Origin: Melitaea cinxia
Lineage: Eukaryota > Arthropoda > Insecta > Lepidoptera > Nymphalidae
Length of the DNA stretch: 64,000 bases
Assembly: GCF_905220565.1 (NCBI RefSeq)
Contig: NC_059406.1
Coordinates: 13,836,001-13,900,000, forward strand
Reading direction: 5' to 3'
Of the stretch, positions 12,540-24,714 are shown one piece after another. Under the pieces are notes generated by a model that had not been told where the DNA came from, made no database searches, and was given only the letters and a program-made list of their open reading frames with translations. The number at the start of each line of letters is the position of its first letter. Position 1 is the first letter of the stretch. Both the position numbers and the translations under genes were made by a program.

Positions 12540-15500
12540 TTATGAATCATCAAAAACGATTTTTTTACCCTGAAAAGGTAATATAGCAGATTGCTTTTTC
12601 TTTGCTTCCCAAGAAGGATGTAGTTTTTCTGGAACTGCATACCTTTTATCAACTCCTTTTGAACTTAAATTATTATTTCTATTATCAAATTGTCTATTTT
12701 TATTATCTTCTTTTCCGTTGACATTATTTTGATTAGTAAAAAACTGTTTAGTATTATAACTAGATTTTTTTGTAAAATTATTACTGCTGCTATATTGTAA
12801 GCCATTTTTCTTTGGTTTTGTTTTTAAAACATGTCCAAACATTACAGCTCGTCTATATTTTCTATTGCCACGTTTATGTTCATCTTTTACTTCATCTGGA
12901 TTTCTCGGTTCCACCAGAGACTTGTAATTATTCCCAGTGGATGTGACAAAGAATTGATCTACTAAAACTTTTTTTGTTTTTGCCTCTAAACCTTCTGACT
13001 CTTTGTTAAATTTCCTTTTCTGTAATTTATCTTTTAAATTCTTGTTTTTGTGGACATCTTTAACTTTCTTCTCTACCTTTTTTGCTTTATTTTCTGACTT
13101 GTTATTTGGTTTCATTTTTAACTCAAATACTTCACTTTCAGGTTTATTTGAATTAAGTTCTACTTTATTTTTACTATTATTTTTGATGACTTTGTTTAGC
13201 ACAATTTCTTTATTAATTTTACTATCAGTAATATTTTCTACTTCTTCTTTGTCTTCTCGCTCTTCATCATTATCATCGGCGTCATCATCATCATCATCAT
13301 TAGAATCATTATCAGTTTGTTTTATATGAACACTTTCATCATTTGACTCATCAAGTTCTTCAGAATTGTCACTAATGTCATCAGATTTATCACTTAAAAC
13401 ACTATTATTTTCTTCCTTATCATCATCAGCATCCGATAAATCATCACCTTGAGACATCTCTTCGTCTTCTATAATTTTATCCTTTTTAACTGTGTCCTTT
13501 TTACTTGTGTCTTTACTTTTGTCTGTAGTATTTTCTACATCCCATTCACCTTCAACATTAATGGCGTTAGATAATCGTTTTTTCCTATTTTCTTCTTTTC
13601 TCTTCTTTTTATTTTTCTGTTTTTCAATTTCTTCTTTTTTAAGCTTTAATCTTTCTTGTCTAGACATAAACAGATCATCTATTGATACATTAGAAAACTT
13701 CCCTCTGATATGTTTATACTTATCTTGCAGTGACTTGTGTAGAAGCAACCGTGCACATGCCTTGTTATTGTCAATAGTTGGTTTATTCAAATAGTCATTT
13801 AGTTTTCCTGTATGTGTGACGATGAACCGTGCTATATCTCTTGCTTTGACTTTCTGAAAAAAGAAGAAATGGTATTTTAAAATTGCAACTCATAAGTAGC
13901 GTATTTAAATATACTAGTGGTCGCCCAGTGGTCGAAATTCACCATTATTAATTTAAATTATAAGTTCGAACATTATCAAGGTTCTTTTGTCAAAGTAGAA
14001 ATATAAAAAAAATAGTCAACTATACTTCTTTAATAATAAACAGAAGAGTAATTTATTGTAATGTAATTTTTTGTATTTATAATTTTAAAAAAGATTAGCA
14101 TTCTGCACTCTTTCTCTATATAAACTATGTAAAACTTCATACTCCTCCATGCAATTTTCGTTTTATTATTTGATAATACGAAATAAATCTACATCAATTT
14201 TTTAACTAATAGATTTATTTTGTATTTTGCTGATATAATCTTATTTTATAGAATTAGTAATTAGTATTTTAGTCTTTGTGAAGTAGGGATCACAGACTTA
14301 AAAAAATAAGCAAAAAATATATTTAATAAAATGAATGCATGTTTACAAAAGATAGAAAAGTTACTCAAAAAATAAATGAATTTAATAATGATGATTGATG
14401 TAAGAATAAAATAATTTAAATTGCATGGATTCAAAGCATCTGATTTTTTATATATTTTAGTGTACTTATTAACTTTATTATATAAAATAACATGGCTCAG
14501 CTTTTGGCGTGTAAATATTTTCAACTGACATCCAATAAGGTTATCAATTTGACTGTTTTTTTTTTTTTTAATATGTTACCTCATAACTTTTTACTGGGTG
14601 AACCGATGTAGATGCTTCTTTTTTAAATTTAACTGAGATCTGACAAATATCTTTTAAGTAATATATCATCTTGAATTCTACCTCATAACTTTTTACTGGA
14701 TGTACTGATTTTGATGATTCTTTTTTAAGTCAAAAGTTGTCATGTGGTCCCTTTTAAATTTAATTGAAATCTGATGATTACTTTTTGTGTTACCTCTAGT
14801 AATGCTTGTGCTTGATTATCTTTTCGTAAATTTACTTTGGATTACTTGTTGATGTAATTATCAGTTTTTTTTTTGTTCCCAAGCAAACAATAATGACTAT
14901 TTTATTTTTATTCTAAGCAGCAATACCCTTAAAGTCTGTTTCTCCATCCCTCAACCACATTAACAAACTTTTTTAAACTATATCGAAGAGTAAAGATATC
15001 ATGAAATTTGTAAATATATACCTTTATAACCAACACTTCTCTCACTGCAGACTCCGCCTTCCGTTTGAATTTCTCTTTCAAATTTTCTGGACATTTTTTC
15101 TCTGTCAAAGTCTTAGCTTTTCTCGTCAGCTTATGTATTGTCTGTGTTTTAGCTTGGTTTAAATTCTTTTTCAACTGTATAATCTGAAAAATTAAACAAA
15201 ATATAATTGACTACATGCCCCTCGCGGTTTCACCGGATATTTTCCTACGAACGACGGGATAAAAAGTACCCTATGTGTGTAGTGTATGTGTATTCTCTAT
15301 CTCCAGATATGTACGTACAGTTGCCTTACAATCAGTTCAGTCGTTTTTGCATGAAAAAGTAACAAATATAAATCCATCAACACAAACTTTTGCATTTATA
15401 ATATTAGTAGAATGTGATAACAAACGCAAAACGTACAACGTGATATATATTGATCAGTTATAAACATTGCGTAGCAATAGATAATTGATTCTATTGTATT

Positions 15501-15553
15501 CAATTTATAAATACCTCGTTATTAAAGTCTTGTTTCACAGCACCGATTTCCAT
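12540..15553 (-). CDS. SRFBP1/BUD22-family nucleolar-type protein
   Basis: Three coding exons on the minus strand: 15515-15553 (ATG, MEIGAVKQDF), 15022-15183 and 12540-13853, all phase 0 with clean GT-AG sites, about 504 residues. The N-terminal part is a lysine-rich helical segment continuing into KVKARDIARFIVTHTGKL and the RLLLHKSLQDKYKH stretch. The middle is a long low-complexity acidic/lysine region (runs of D and E). The C-terminus ends with HPSWEAKKKQ and LPFQGKKIVFDD, the signature tail of SRFBP1 in animals and Bud22 in yeast. Known members bind serum response factor (SRFBP1) or act in small-subunit ribosome biogenesis (Bud22); a nuclear role is inferred. Intron 2 holds an AACCGACTTC repeat. 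An AATAAA overlaps the stop codon (12536-12541). Open frames antisense to the acidic region are shadows. Confidence 0.88.
14540..14890 (+). repeat. AACCGACTTC-family element in SRFBP1-like intron
   Basis: Lacks the extreme left terminus but keeps the family blocks 'cataactttttactgg', gattttgatgattc and cttgttgatgtaatt before the right end. Same family as 10932-12345. Confidence 0.65.
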
Positions 15554-16159
15554 TTTTATTAAAAAAAAAAATTAAATCAAAATATAACCTGCAAAATCCT
15601 CACTCTCAACTTGTCAAACTGTCAAATTATTGGCAATGGCATGTTGATTGTTGATCTGTCGACTGTCATTGCAAAGAATTGTTTTTTTTTTTTTTTTTTG
15701 GAGTTTATGGCCTGGTATCTGGACGTTTAAACCAACAAAGAATTGTAATAAGTATCAGGGCTATACATAGAGCAACACGGAGGGGAGTGGCCATTGCGTT
15801 TGTTACCGATACAAAACTTTCTGTCATTTTTTGCGGGGGGAAATTACACACATGCACACTTTATCTAATTCCCACACAAAAATAATCGTCTGTCACTACG
15901 AAACTCACACATACTAAATTAAAATCACACTTACATTTTTCACACACACATAGATACATTCTGTGTCATTACAGTATAATGACACGCCGCAACTACACTG
16001 ACAAGTTGCCTACAGCCGTGGTTGTAACAACTGTCGATATCCATTATCGATAAATTCAAGTACTCGGTTAGGGAAATAATGTTTTTAAAGTGATACAAAG
16101 GTAAGATATTATTATAAAAATAGACTTAATTTATTATATACTACAAATCAAACATCTTC

Positions 16160-16400
16160 ATGTAAAATAAACGATTATAAAGAGTAAAGATTTGATTGTT
16201 TGTTTGTTTGTTAGCATTGAATAGGCTCCGAAACTATTGGACCGATTCAAAAAATTATTTCATCGTTGAGAAGCTACACTATCCTTGAGCGACATAGGTT
16301 ATACTATGTTTTTAAAAATATTTGGGATCTTTACTAAAACTCCAATAATGTAACCCAAAGGATAAAAAAATATCCTAAAAAATTCCTTACATTGCGTGCG
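16160..16400 (+). repeat. Helitron-like relic
   Basis: Contains gtttgtttgtttgttagc, then 'ggctccgaaactattggacc' and 'gaagctacactatccttgag', blocks typical of the short Helitron families in this window. No clear termini. Confidence 0.4.
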
Positions 16401-16477
16401 CTGCAAAAACTAATGATAATAGAAATACAAAATGTAGTAAGACTTTGTAGAATACATCATTATCTACTATAATTGTA

Positions 16478-16743
16478 TTTGCTCGCAAACGAAAAAAAAA
16501 AACTGACTTCAATTACATCGACAAGTAATACAATATATGTAATATATACGCGTTATCAAAGGTTACTCAAAAAGATGTTATCAGATCTCGATGAAATTTA
16601 AGCGCAACCACATGATAAACATCAGCTTTCTATTAAATTAAAAATTATCAAAATCGGTCCACCCAGTCAAAAGTTCTGAAGTAACATACATAAAAAATAC
16701 ACTCGAATTGAGACCCTCCTCCCTTTTTGGAAGTCGGTTAAAA
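16478..16743 (-). repeat. AACCGACTTC-family element
   Basis: Reverse-orientation copy: starts with 'gctcgcaaacg' and actgacttcaatt, ends ggaagtcggttaaa. Confidence 0.8.
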
Positions 16744-16846
16744 AATGTCGCGAAAGCATATGTCTAACTATTATAATTATGTCACAATACGTTTGGTGCA
16801 ACGTTGTTGTGCCAAACAATGCCAGTCTACAATAAACGATTTAAAA

Positions 16847-17810
16847 TTAACCCACATTTTGAGGAGTTGATGATGTACACTGTGATGTCAACGAATCAGG
16901 AATAGGGAGCGTAGCACTAATGGCATCATAAGATGATAGCCTGTCATCTGCTAGATTGAATGATTTGTTGATGACTCTGAAAGGATGGATTTAACATTGT
17001 TAATTTTCAAAGTTGACAAATCTAAGTTTCGTTTCACTACTATAACAAAGCTGAACCATATCTTGATTGCCTTGTACATGAGTCAAAAAAAAAAAAACTT
17101 ACGGGACAAAAACAGTGTGGCGTTAGTGTTGGTTTGGTGCCCTCGACTAATCCTTCTATTGTTCGCCAACACTTGAAAGTTAGTGGTATTGATATGATCT
17201 GAACAAATTACACTATTTTTTGTGGGCGTCCAGGTCTGTCTGTTATTACAATTTTTTTCCATGTATCCCTTAAATTTGGATTTTCAGAAAACCTGCCAAA
17301 TTTTTATATAAAACATTATGGTCGAAGTTCACATTAAGTAATTCTAGTAAAATGTATTAATACTCGTAATACGCGTATTATATTTAATTTAATGCAATTT
17401 TATTATATAACTATGTTTATTAAAAAAAGCTAGCAATATTATATTATAAATAAATCAAGATCTCAAAAATGTCTGTCACCTCTTTTGCCTTTGCCGTTTT
17501 TATCGATAGCTATCTACAAACAAACCGGTAACAACACTATCGCTCGGCGACAGTGACTTCTCGGAAATAGACTCCGATCAGTCGTTCGACCGGTCCGCAT
17601 ATTGTATGAGGGCGAGGGGCCTATGTTGGTAAACAAATCGAGTCAACACGACCGATAATATTTGTAATTTTTAAGTTTAAAAAAGGTTTAAAAGTAGTAT
17701 ACAAGTAATAATGTGATTAAAAATACTTACGTATGAAAGGTAACGCCATGTTTTAGTAAATTTGACGTGGCAGATCTTTTTTTGAAGCAAAAAACAGAAC
17801 AATTTGGCAT
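16847..17810 (-). pseudogene. THAP-domain protein gene, frameshifted
   Basis: Three exons on the minus strand: 17731-17810 (ATG; MPNCSVFCFKK), 17103-17292 and 16847-16974 (or 16976; tandem AG acceptor). THAP hallmarks are visible: Cys4 and Cys8 of the zinc site, HGVTFH, then ENPNLRDTWKK with the conserved Trp, then WTPTKNSVICSDH with the closing Cys-x2-His. Between the two halves of exon 2 the frame slips by one base near 17233 (one nucleotide short), so the reading as given hits a stop soon afterwards. After the domain only about 60 residues follow. A full P-type transposase would be several times longer, so this is at most the DNA-binding part. Either a decayed transposon ORF or a small domesticated gene with a sequencing error. 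Confidence 0.6.
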
Positions 17811-17976
17811 TTTTTGAAGGACGTTGATTCAATCGCGCAACTAGATTTAGTCTAGTGATCAGTGCAGCTGCAACTAGTTTTATTGTACGCATATGGCCAT
17901 TTGGCCTTATACCTTGACAGAGGGGAACGCCTGTACATGGCTACTCCCCTCCGTGTTGCTCTTTGGGGCTATACTG

Positions 17977-18384
17977 ATAAAAAATTTAATTTCCATACAT
18001 AAGCAGGTGTAGTCACTTAGTCAGGTGTACTGTTTTTTTTAAATGTATATAACCTACCTTACCTACTCTGAGAACAAACAAAAATAACAATATTGATTAC
18101 TTTAAATTACTTTTTCACAATATTAAAATTCTTAAAAACTTAAAACAAACAAACATTCGATTAGGTTCAATTTTATTTTTAAAATAAAAATTCATTAAAT
18201 ATCAGAGTTATCAGATACATTTTAACCACATACATACATACATACATACACATGATCACGCCTCTTCCCGTAGAGGTAGCCAGAGACCACTTCTTTCCAC
18301 TTGCGATTCTTACATACTTGTTTCGCTTCGTTCACTTTCATTATTCCCTTCATACATGCTCTTCGATTTAGGGTACTCTTGACC
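17977..18384. other. Spacer with (CATA)n microsatellite
   Basis: No gene. A CATA/ACAT microsatellite lies at about 18228-18250. Confidence 0.5.
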
Positions 18385-19090
18385 TGGCCTTTTTTTTAAA
18401 ACGTCCTTTATTTGTTCGAGAAATGTCCGCCTTTTTTTTATAGCTGGAGAAATGAATTTACGCACTAACCCCTCCACACGAATATGAAGGGAGTGTGGAA
18501 CTCCCGGCGTGAGGTGCAATACCAGACTATCCACTAAAACCCACATCTTTTTTCCGCCGGCACCTTAGTGGGGACGCCATGGGATCGCTTTCGCACACTA
18601 CCACGACGCCCCTCGGTGATGGCCTTTCGGCCCCGTCGGAAGGGACGCTCAACCTTTTCAAGTCGATCCCTCTGCCGTCTGCAGGAGGGAGACGAGGTCC
18701 AGGAGCTGCCCCACCGCCTAAGTCCAGGCGACCGTAAGGTCCAACCCTTCCTCGGCCACTGGGCCCACCTAGCAGCCCCGCAGAAACAGCAGGGCGCCGA
18801 GCGCTACCCGGCGGCATGTGCTTGCGCGCCATAGAGCGAGCGAACCCGCTCACCCCGTCCGCCGCGTGGGGAAAGAAAAATCCGACCTCCACGTCTCCAC
18901 GCCGTCTCAGCGCCACACACACCACCGCACCTCCATGCCAACACACCGCTCACAAGTCCACTCTGAGAACCAGAGCAGTACCCGAAGCGCATCGTCTGGT
19001 TTTGGTCCGCGGGGGTCCGAAGACCCCGCCACCCGCGGCGGCTAAACCGCGAGTAGCATCCCCTATCTAACTCCTCCCCTTGGGGTCTAG
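18385..19090 (-). repeat. GC-rich retroelement fragment
   Basis: Abrupt GC-rich island in AT-rich surroundings. On the minus strand it runs through GCCGGCGGAAAAAAGATG and gggttttagtggatagtc, then the tail block 'gtgcgtaaattcatttc' ending in an A-rich stretch. This looks like the 3' part of a non-LTR element read right to left. Several overlapping ORFs (up to 139 codons) occur because GC-rich DNA has few stops. I recognise no conserved domain, and the clade is not assigned. Confidence 0.45.
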
Positions 19091-19119
19091 GTCCTAGACC
19101 TAAGTCTGGGCCTGATCGT

Positions 19120-19275
19120 ATTAATCATCATCACCTCAGCCTATCGCCGTCCACTGCTAAACATAGGCCTCCACAAGTTCGGGCCAATAATGGTGCGAAC
19201 TTGTGTGTTTTGCGCAAAGATCCCGCCGCCGCCAGCCGCAGCTGCTTACCAACCCACCTGCCCAGCCTACGAATC
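19120..19275 (-). repeat. Repeat B fragment
   Basis: Reverse copy of the 3' half of the repeat at 8413, starting with aatcatcatcacctcagcc (tail side) and ending in acccacctgcccagcctac. Confidence 0.7.
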
Positions 19276-19759
19276 GTCTTAATACCATTTTTAAATTGGT
19301 AATTTGTTAATGATGCTACTAATTTCATCGTATTATTGTATATTTTTGAATTCAAAAATTCATGTTTATTAATAATTTTACTATTATTTTTTTACTCGAA
19401 GTTATAAAAAAAACTACTTAAAATTGTTGTTATGACTTGTGACTTTTAATTAGTTTTGTTATTTATTTTATAGAATAAGTTATGTCGGTAACAAGCCCTG
19501 AGCCTGCTGATGTATAATCTACCCACACAGATTAAAAAAAATTACTGTTTTTTTGACGTATGTTTATCTGTCAGATTATAAATCCCTTTTGGAACAAACT
19601 GTCAATCCGCGAAGTACGTAAAAAAATTTCTTACTCGTATTTATCAAATTAATCTTATATTTTAAATTAGTTTAAGTGTTAAATTAAGTGCATTTTCATA
19701 ACGATTGATTGTTGTGCCAACATATTTAGTTCCTAAGTGTTACGTTTTGATCATTTCAG

Positions 19760-22374
19760 CATGGCGCCCCGGTTTGAGATCGCAGTTGGTCTGCGAAAAG
19801 GCCACAAAACAACCAAAATATCCGCTGGCAAAAAGGGTATTACAGACAAAGCGATTAAGATCAGACCTGCCAGACTAAAGGGTGTAAGTAAATTATTTAG
19901 CCTAATTAACAAAAAATACTATAAGTTTAAAAAAAAGTTTAACCTAAGAAATTAAAAAAAAAGTTATGGCTCCGGTATTCAATGAACCTCATAATTTAGA
20001 GATTATATATATGCATCTATTTTATTTTAATACGTTTTATACTATGTTTACTTATTATTATTTGTCTTGTAGTGTTCAATCACAATGAAAAGTACAAAAT
20101 TTTATAACAACTTAACAAACACTTAATCACTGTTCTAACTAAACTTAACCGTCTTATACAACGATTTTTAAATTAATGATAAATTTAAATTAATATAATC
20201 GATTTTTATTTTAATATAATGAAAAAATTAGTCATATCAGTTTCCCTATAAACTAGGTTGTATGGAGGATAACTTTTTAAAGAATATTCCCTTTTAATAG
20301 GATATTTTGAATGGGGACAAACCTAATGTAGTAATTGAAGATTTTAGATTATTTTAGTTTCTACATTTGAAAGGATTTCAATACAGACCAATACTTAGGA
20401 GAAACATCTGAATATTTTAATCTGCGGACGATACTTTTGCAAGTTACCAAAACTAAATTAATTTAATTCAATAACTAAACACAAAACACTTCTGAGCGGT
20501 CATTTCGCCCATGACTATTAAAAACGCCGGATGTGAAAAACAGCAACTTTACAGGAGAGCGATTCAAAGTGTAAATTGCGTGTAGCTTTTTACTTATTTT
20601 AAGCAGGATCATGAAATTTTAAAGTAATGCTGTACAGGCTATTTATGTTTAATATTATTACTAGCCGGTATTTAATGTGTAAATATGAGAAAAGTCACTT
20701 GTTACATTTTTAACGGGTTAAGACTAATAGGTACTGATTTGTCAGAAGTAACACAACTAAATAATATATGCATAAAATAAAAAATTTCTCTTCAGCTGAT
20801 GATAGACTTCGTTATTTGGGAACGTTTTATGGAATAAACAAAAAATGCAATTTTGCAGTACCGACGATGTTAATAGTCACTAGCGATTTGTTTCAGTATA
20901 ATTTCTTAAAAAAAATGATCTGATCTTGCCAAACATGTTATATGAGTTTAAAAATAAACTTTTTTTAGGACAACCTTATCAAATAAACGAAATATTGTTA
21001 AGATAATATAGACTGCTTATTTACTTATTCAAGATTCATACATTTAAACTTAAGTGAAATCCATACACATCTATCCGTACATAAAATATTTTTAGAAGAT
21101 TTTTACTATTTAGCCGTCATACCAGCCAGCTAAAGCTGTATTTTTAATTGAATATTTAATTTTGTAAACTTTATTATACCTTAGTTTAAATACAACATGC
21201 TACTTATGTATTATATTACTAAACATATTGTTTGATGTCATTACAGTTACAAACCAAGCACTCCAAGTTTGTACGTGATTTAGTCCGAGAAGTCGTAGGA
21301 CACGCTCCGTATGAAAAGAGGGCTATGGAATTACTTAAGGTATGTTTAGAAGAGATTTAACTTCAAATTAAAATACATTGAATATGTCAGATGGCAGGCC
21401 CATTGAAGAAGTTGGCCCACCCACCTTTTTATTTAAGGGTTGGCTGGTTTGGTTCCCTGTACATCTCTGGGTGTCATACATATTTATTTGTGTATTTTTT
21501 TTTATAATATATGTCTATATTAGTAAGCTTTCTCGTCAGGGTGATAAGCAGTGTACTTTTTGCTCTTAAGGTTCCACTTCTGCCCCTAATCTGGTTGTAA
21601 ATATTTATATATCAGTTGCCTGGTACCTAAAACATATGCATTTAAGTTACCTACCTTATGAACAGGTTGCTGTTTCTGTATATTAAGCATATAAAAATTT
21701 ATAATTTCTTATAGAAAATGATACAAAATTCTTAAATATGTCTAAATTTCAATTAATAACTTTAAAAACTGGTCTCATATTTTATATTTATTGAGTAAAT
21801 TAGGCACTTAACAAATACAACCCTCATATTCAATGGGTCAATAGGATTAACTCCAGTGTGGAGAGCCTAAAATCACAAATCAACCTGTAATATCCCACTG
21901 TTAGGCATAGGCTTCTTTCTCCGTGTAGAAAAAGGATCAGAGCTTAATCCAACATGCTACTCCACTATGGGTTAGTGGATATATTTTCTACTATGACTGA
22001 CGATCGCTATCAGGTGTATGCAATAACCGGAACGGATAGATTTACGTACTCTACTTACAAGGGCAATCATCCAAATGGGAAACAAATATCTATACAAATA
22101 AAAATATCAATAGCAAGCGGGAGTCGAACCCCTAAACCGCTAGTGTTTAGGCACACCACTATACCAGAACGGTTGTTGTATCTAACATAGAATTATTATA
22201 ATAATTCCAGGTGTCAAAAGACAAGCGAGCTCTTAAGTTCCTGAAGCGTCGCCTCGGCACACACATTCGTGCCAAGAGGAAGCGTGAAGAGATGAGCAAT
22301 GTGTTGGTACAGATGAGGAAGGCGGCCGCTCAAGCCCACCACGCCACCACACATGCGCACTAATCTGTAATAAA
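19760..22374 (+). CDS. RpL36: 60S ribosomal protein L36 (eL36)
   Basis: Structural protein of the large cytosolic ribosomal subunit. Coding exons 19760-19883 (ATG 19761), 21247-21339 and 22211-22363 join in phase 0 to 122 residues, the size normal for insect L36. Exon 1 reads MAPRFEIAVGLRKGHKTTK, exon 2 LQTKHSKFVRDLVREVVGH, exon 3 VSKDKRALKFLKRR, THIRAKRKREE and a His/Ala-rich end before TAA. The cag acceptor one base before the ATG implies a separate 5' untranslated exon upstream, roughly 19600-19700, which I cannot delimit. AATAAA follows at 22369-22374. Intron 1 is 1.4 kb without a convincing snoRNA; intron 2 carries an antisense SINE. Intact and expected to be functional. Confidence 0.97.
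21881..22182 (-). repeat. tRNA-headed SINE in RpL36 intron 2, antisense
   Basis: On the minus strand it starts with a tRNA-like head: A-box-like TATAGTGGTGTGC and B-box GGGGTTCGACTCCCGC near 22100-22115. Body and tail match the SINE at 3245. Confidence 0.85.
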
Positions 22375-22379
22375 CTACT

Positions 22380-23760
22380 ATAAGATATGCCTTGTTTTAT
22401 TTACAATTCTTTTTTACATGTTTATTGATTCTCAACATTTAGCTAAACAAACTATGCAATTTCAACCTGAATTTGTCCATGTGGGTCTCGGTTTCGGCGC
22501 AAAAATCTGTTTCTGTCGGACTCTAGTTTTACTATTATAACTTACTTTAATGAAAAAAGCGTGATTTAGCAGCCAGCGAAAAACGCAAAATATAAAATTA
22601 TTTTGTTTACAAACTTTTGAGGTTTGAATTTTATTGCAGGACTAAATTACTTTTAATTTTTAACTAATATTTTTTATCAATTACCATTTTTTTTAAAAGT
22701 TCTTAATTTCAAATATTTTAATATGAAATAAAATTATGTACTAGAATAATCAAAAAAAAAATCGTATTGGTGTGCCTTGTATACGAATCGTAAGGCGATC
22801 TCCACTCGGCCGTCAAGCGTTACTATTTAGTTACTATTTAACGTTACTAAGACAATAATATTTATACTGTAAATACATACAGTATAAGTCACAAAAAATT
22901 AAGTCATATTTTCTTTATATACGGGCTTAAAAAATTTCGTTCAACAATCATATAGAAAAAACACTTAGGTGTGAGTAACTATTGCAAACACTCGTAAGAT
23001 ATAAATTTTTATTATTCAAACGGAAATTGAAAACCATATTTTTTTTAACTTTCATATAGATTAAACAAGTGCCAATTTCAAGATAAATTTACCATTTAAT
23101 AATATGTAGATAACTTTCCTAAATTCTATTCCTATTAGCTTATACAAACAACAATATGGTGTTAATATATAAATTGTTAGTATTTTAAAAAGATTTATCA
23201 GGTTTATTCCTAACCCTTTATTTTCAGTAAAGAATGTCTTCCTGAAAATACAGGTGAGAGTAGTGGTGATAAGATGTAATTTAAAAACAAATTTTAGCGT
23301 TGTAGCAGTCTAACTTACTGCTGTAAACCAAAAAAAAAAGATAGGGATACCAACTTAATATAAGTGCCTGTAGGTACTTAAGAATTTTAACAAGTGTAAT
23401 AGAAGTTAAATTATTCTGTCAGGTGAGAAACTTATCTAGTACTGAACAAGGTCCTAACTGATTAAACTCATAGAAAGTTGTTTCATATTTCGATTTGTTT
23501 ATGTTAAATCGTTAAAATAAAGGAGTACGTCACAATATTAGCTTGATCAATCATCTTATAACGTTATCAAAATCTAAATTTATCTAACTAGGATGAAAGA
23601 CGGTTCAATATTTATTTTATTAACAACATAACAAGTATTAAGTAATTTCTGCGTAAAGTTTTAAATTAATATCGGCACGGATATTGAGCGCTCAGCGACG
23701 GAGTGGGAACCACATCGTGCAAACAGAAAATAGTTTTCTTCAGTACAAAAATAAAAGTGA
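22380..23760. other. AT-rich spacer downstream of RpL36
   Basis: No coding exon or clear repeat seen. Confidence 0.4.
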
Positions 23761-23761
23761 A

Positions 23762-23958
23762 TCCTAAGTATATAAATTACGCGCCATGTTGTTTGTCCGC
23801 GATGGACTCCTAAAAAACTTAACCGATTTTATTCAAATTTACACTCCATGTGCAGTTTGATCCCACTTAAAAGATAGGCTATATTTTATTTCGTTATATA
23901 TATAATTATTATATTCAAAAAAAAAATAAGACCGTACGAAGTTCGCCAGGTCGGTTAG
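23762..23958 (+). mobile_element. Helitron-like element
   Basis: Starts TCCTAAGTATATAAATTACG, carries 'ttaaccgattttattcaaat' and ends gttcgccaggtcggTTAG before T, a one-base variant of the usual CTAG end. Confidence 0.55.
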
Positions 23959-24369
23959 TAAAATATAAATATTGAGTACAAATTCATTAAATTTATATAT
24001 CTACATCCGAATAATTACGAATGCTATTAGTTTAATGGTAGCCATTTCTTCATAAGTAAAGTCATAAAGCTAATAAGGTAATGGATTTTGATTGACGTTA
24101 TTATATTATTAGAACCAAAGTTATGGCATCCCCAGATCAAAGTAATTAAACAAATCATGAAAGACGCATGAGTGACAGTTTTTGCGCGAAGTGCGTGCAA
24201 CCAAGGTGTGGAGTTGTGTAGAAGTGTGGAGTTGCGTTGAGGTGTGGAGTTAACAACCGCTCTGGTTGTAGTGTTACGTGTAGTTGCTGATATACAGATG
24301 TATTTGTAAAATAAAAATTGTAAACATATTTCTTTCCAGTTTGGATGATGTAGGCTACTGTACCTACGA

Positions 24370-24462
24370 TATTACTCATAGTAGGGAACATACCGCCAAC
24401 CCGCAGTGAAGCAGCGTGGTGGATTAAGCTCCAATCCTTATCCTACTAGGAGAAAGAGAACT
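24370..24462 (+). repeat. SINE tail fragment
   Basis: 3' part of the 3245 SINE family: ttactcatagtagggaac, 'aagcagcgtggtggattaag' and the ctaggagaaagag end. Confidence 0.7.
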
Positions 24463-24714
24463 TGAATATTTTTGTGAATTACATCCGGAATTTAGGACCT
24501 GACTAAATTAAAATTGGCCGGTTTTGCTAGTTATTAAACGGTTTTATATTTAGCTCACCCCGTTTGTTTTTTTATTTTTTCTTTATTTATTCTTGGGTCA
24601 AATTTAGTAATTCAAATTTCACCCTCTTCCTGTCAACCGATTAATCTGAAATTTTGTATACACTTTGGATTTTGGTGACAATACAATTATGTTTATTCAT
24701 TATCATTATAAATT

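Larger units (their letters stand above)
15756..17976. mobile_element. Candidate P-like DNA transposon with THAP gene
   Basis: Two inverted copies of a 26-bp block match at 25 of 26 positions: 15769-15794 and 17937-17962. The left starts AGAGCAACACGG on the plus strand, the right on the minus strand. Each sits about 13 bp inside a CAG/CTG end. Between them lies a THAP-domain gene, the DNA-binding domain found at the N-terminus of P-element transposases. An AACCGACTTC element (16478-16743) and a Helitron-like relic (about 16160-16400) have entered it. Target duplications are not convincing (ATAAGTAT against ATAAAAAA). Alternatively the 26-bp block could be a regulatory motif, as each copy lies upstream of a start codon. 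Confidence 0.45.

Noticed and set aside
13003..13794. Plus-strand ORFs antisense to the SRFBP1-like gene
   Set aside because: Shadows of the acidic and lysine-rich coding region (Ser/Leu/Phe-rich translations).
15748..17984. 8-bp target duplication for the THAP element
   Set aside because: Only 5 of 8 positions match, mostly A/T; not evidence by itself.
18527..19070. Several ORFs of 60-139 codons in the GC island
   Set aside because: Overlapping in many frames, no domain, explained by base composition.
20790..20925. Possible C/D-box snoRNA in RpL36 intron 1 (TGATGA ... CTGA)
   Set aside because: Spacing too long, no terminal stem and no recognisable guide; ribosomal-protein introns often host snoRNAs but this one is not supported.
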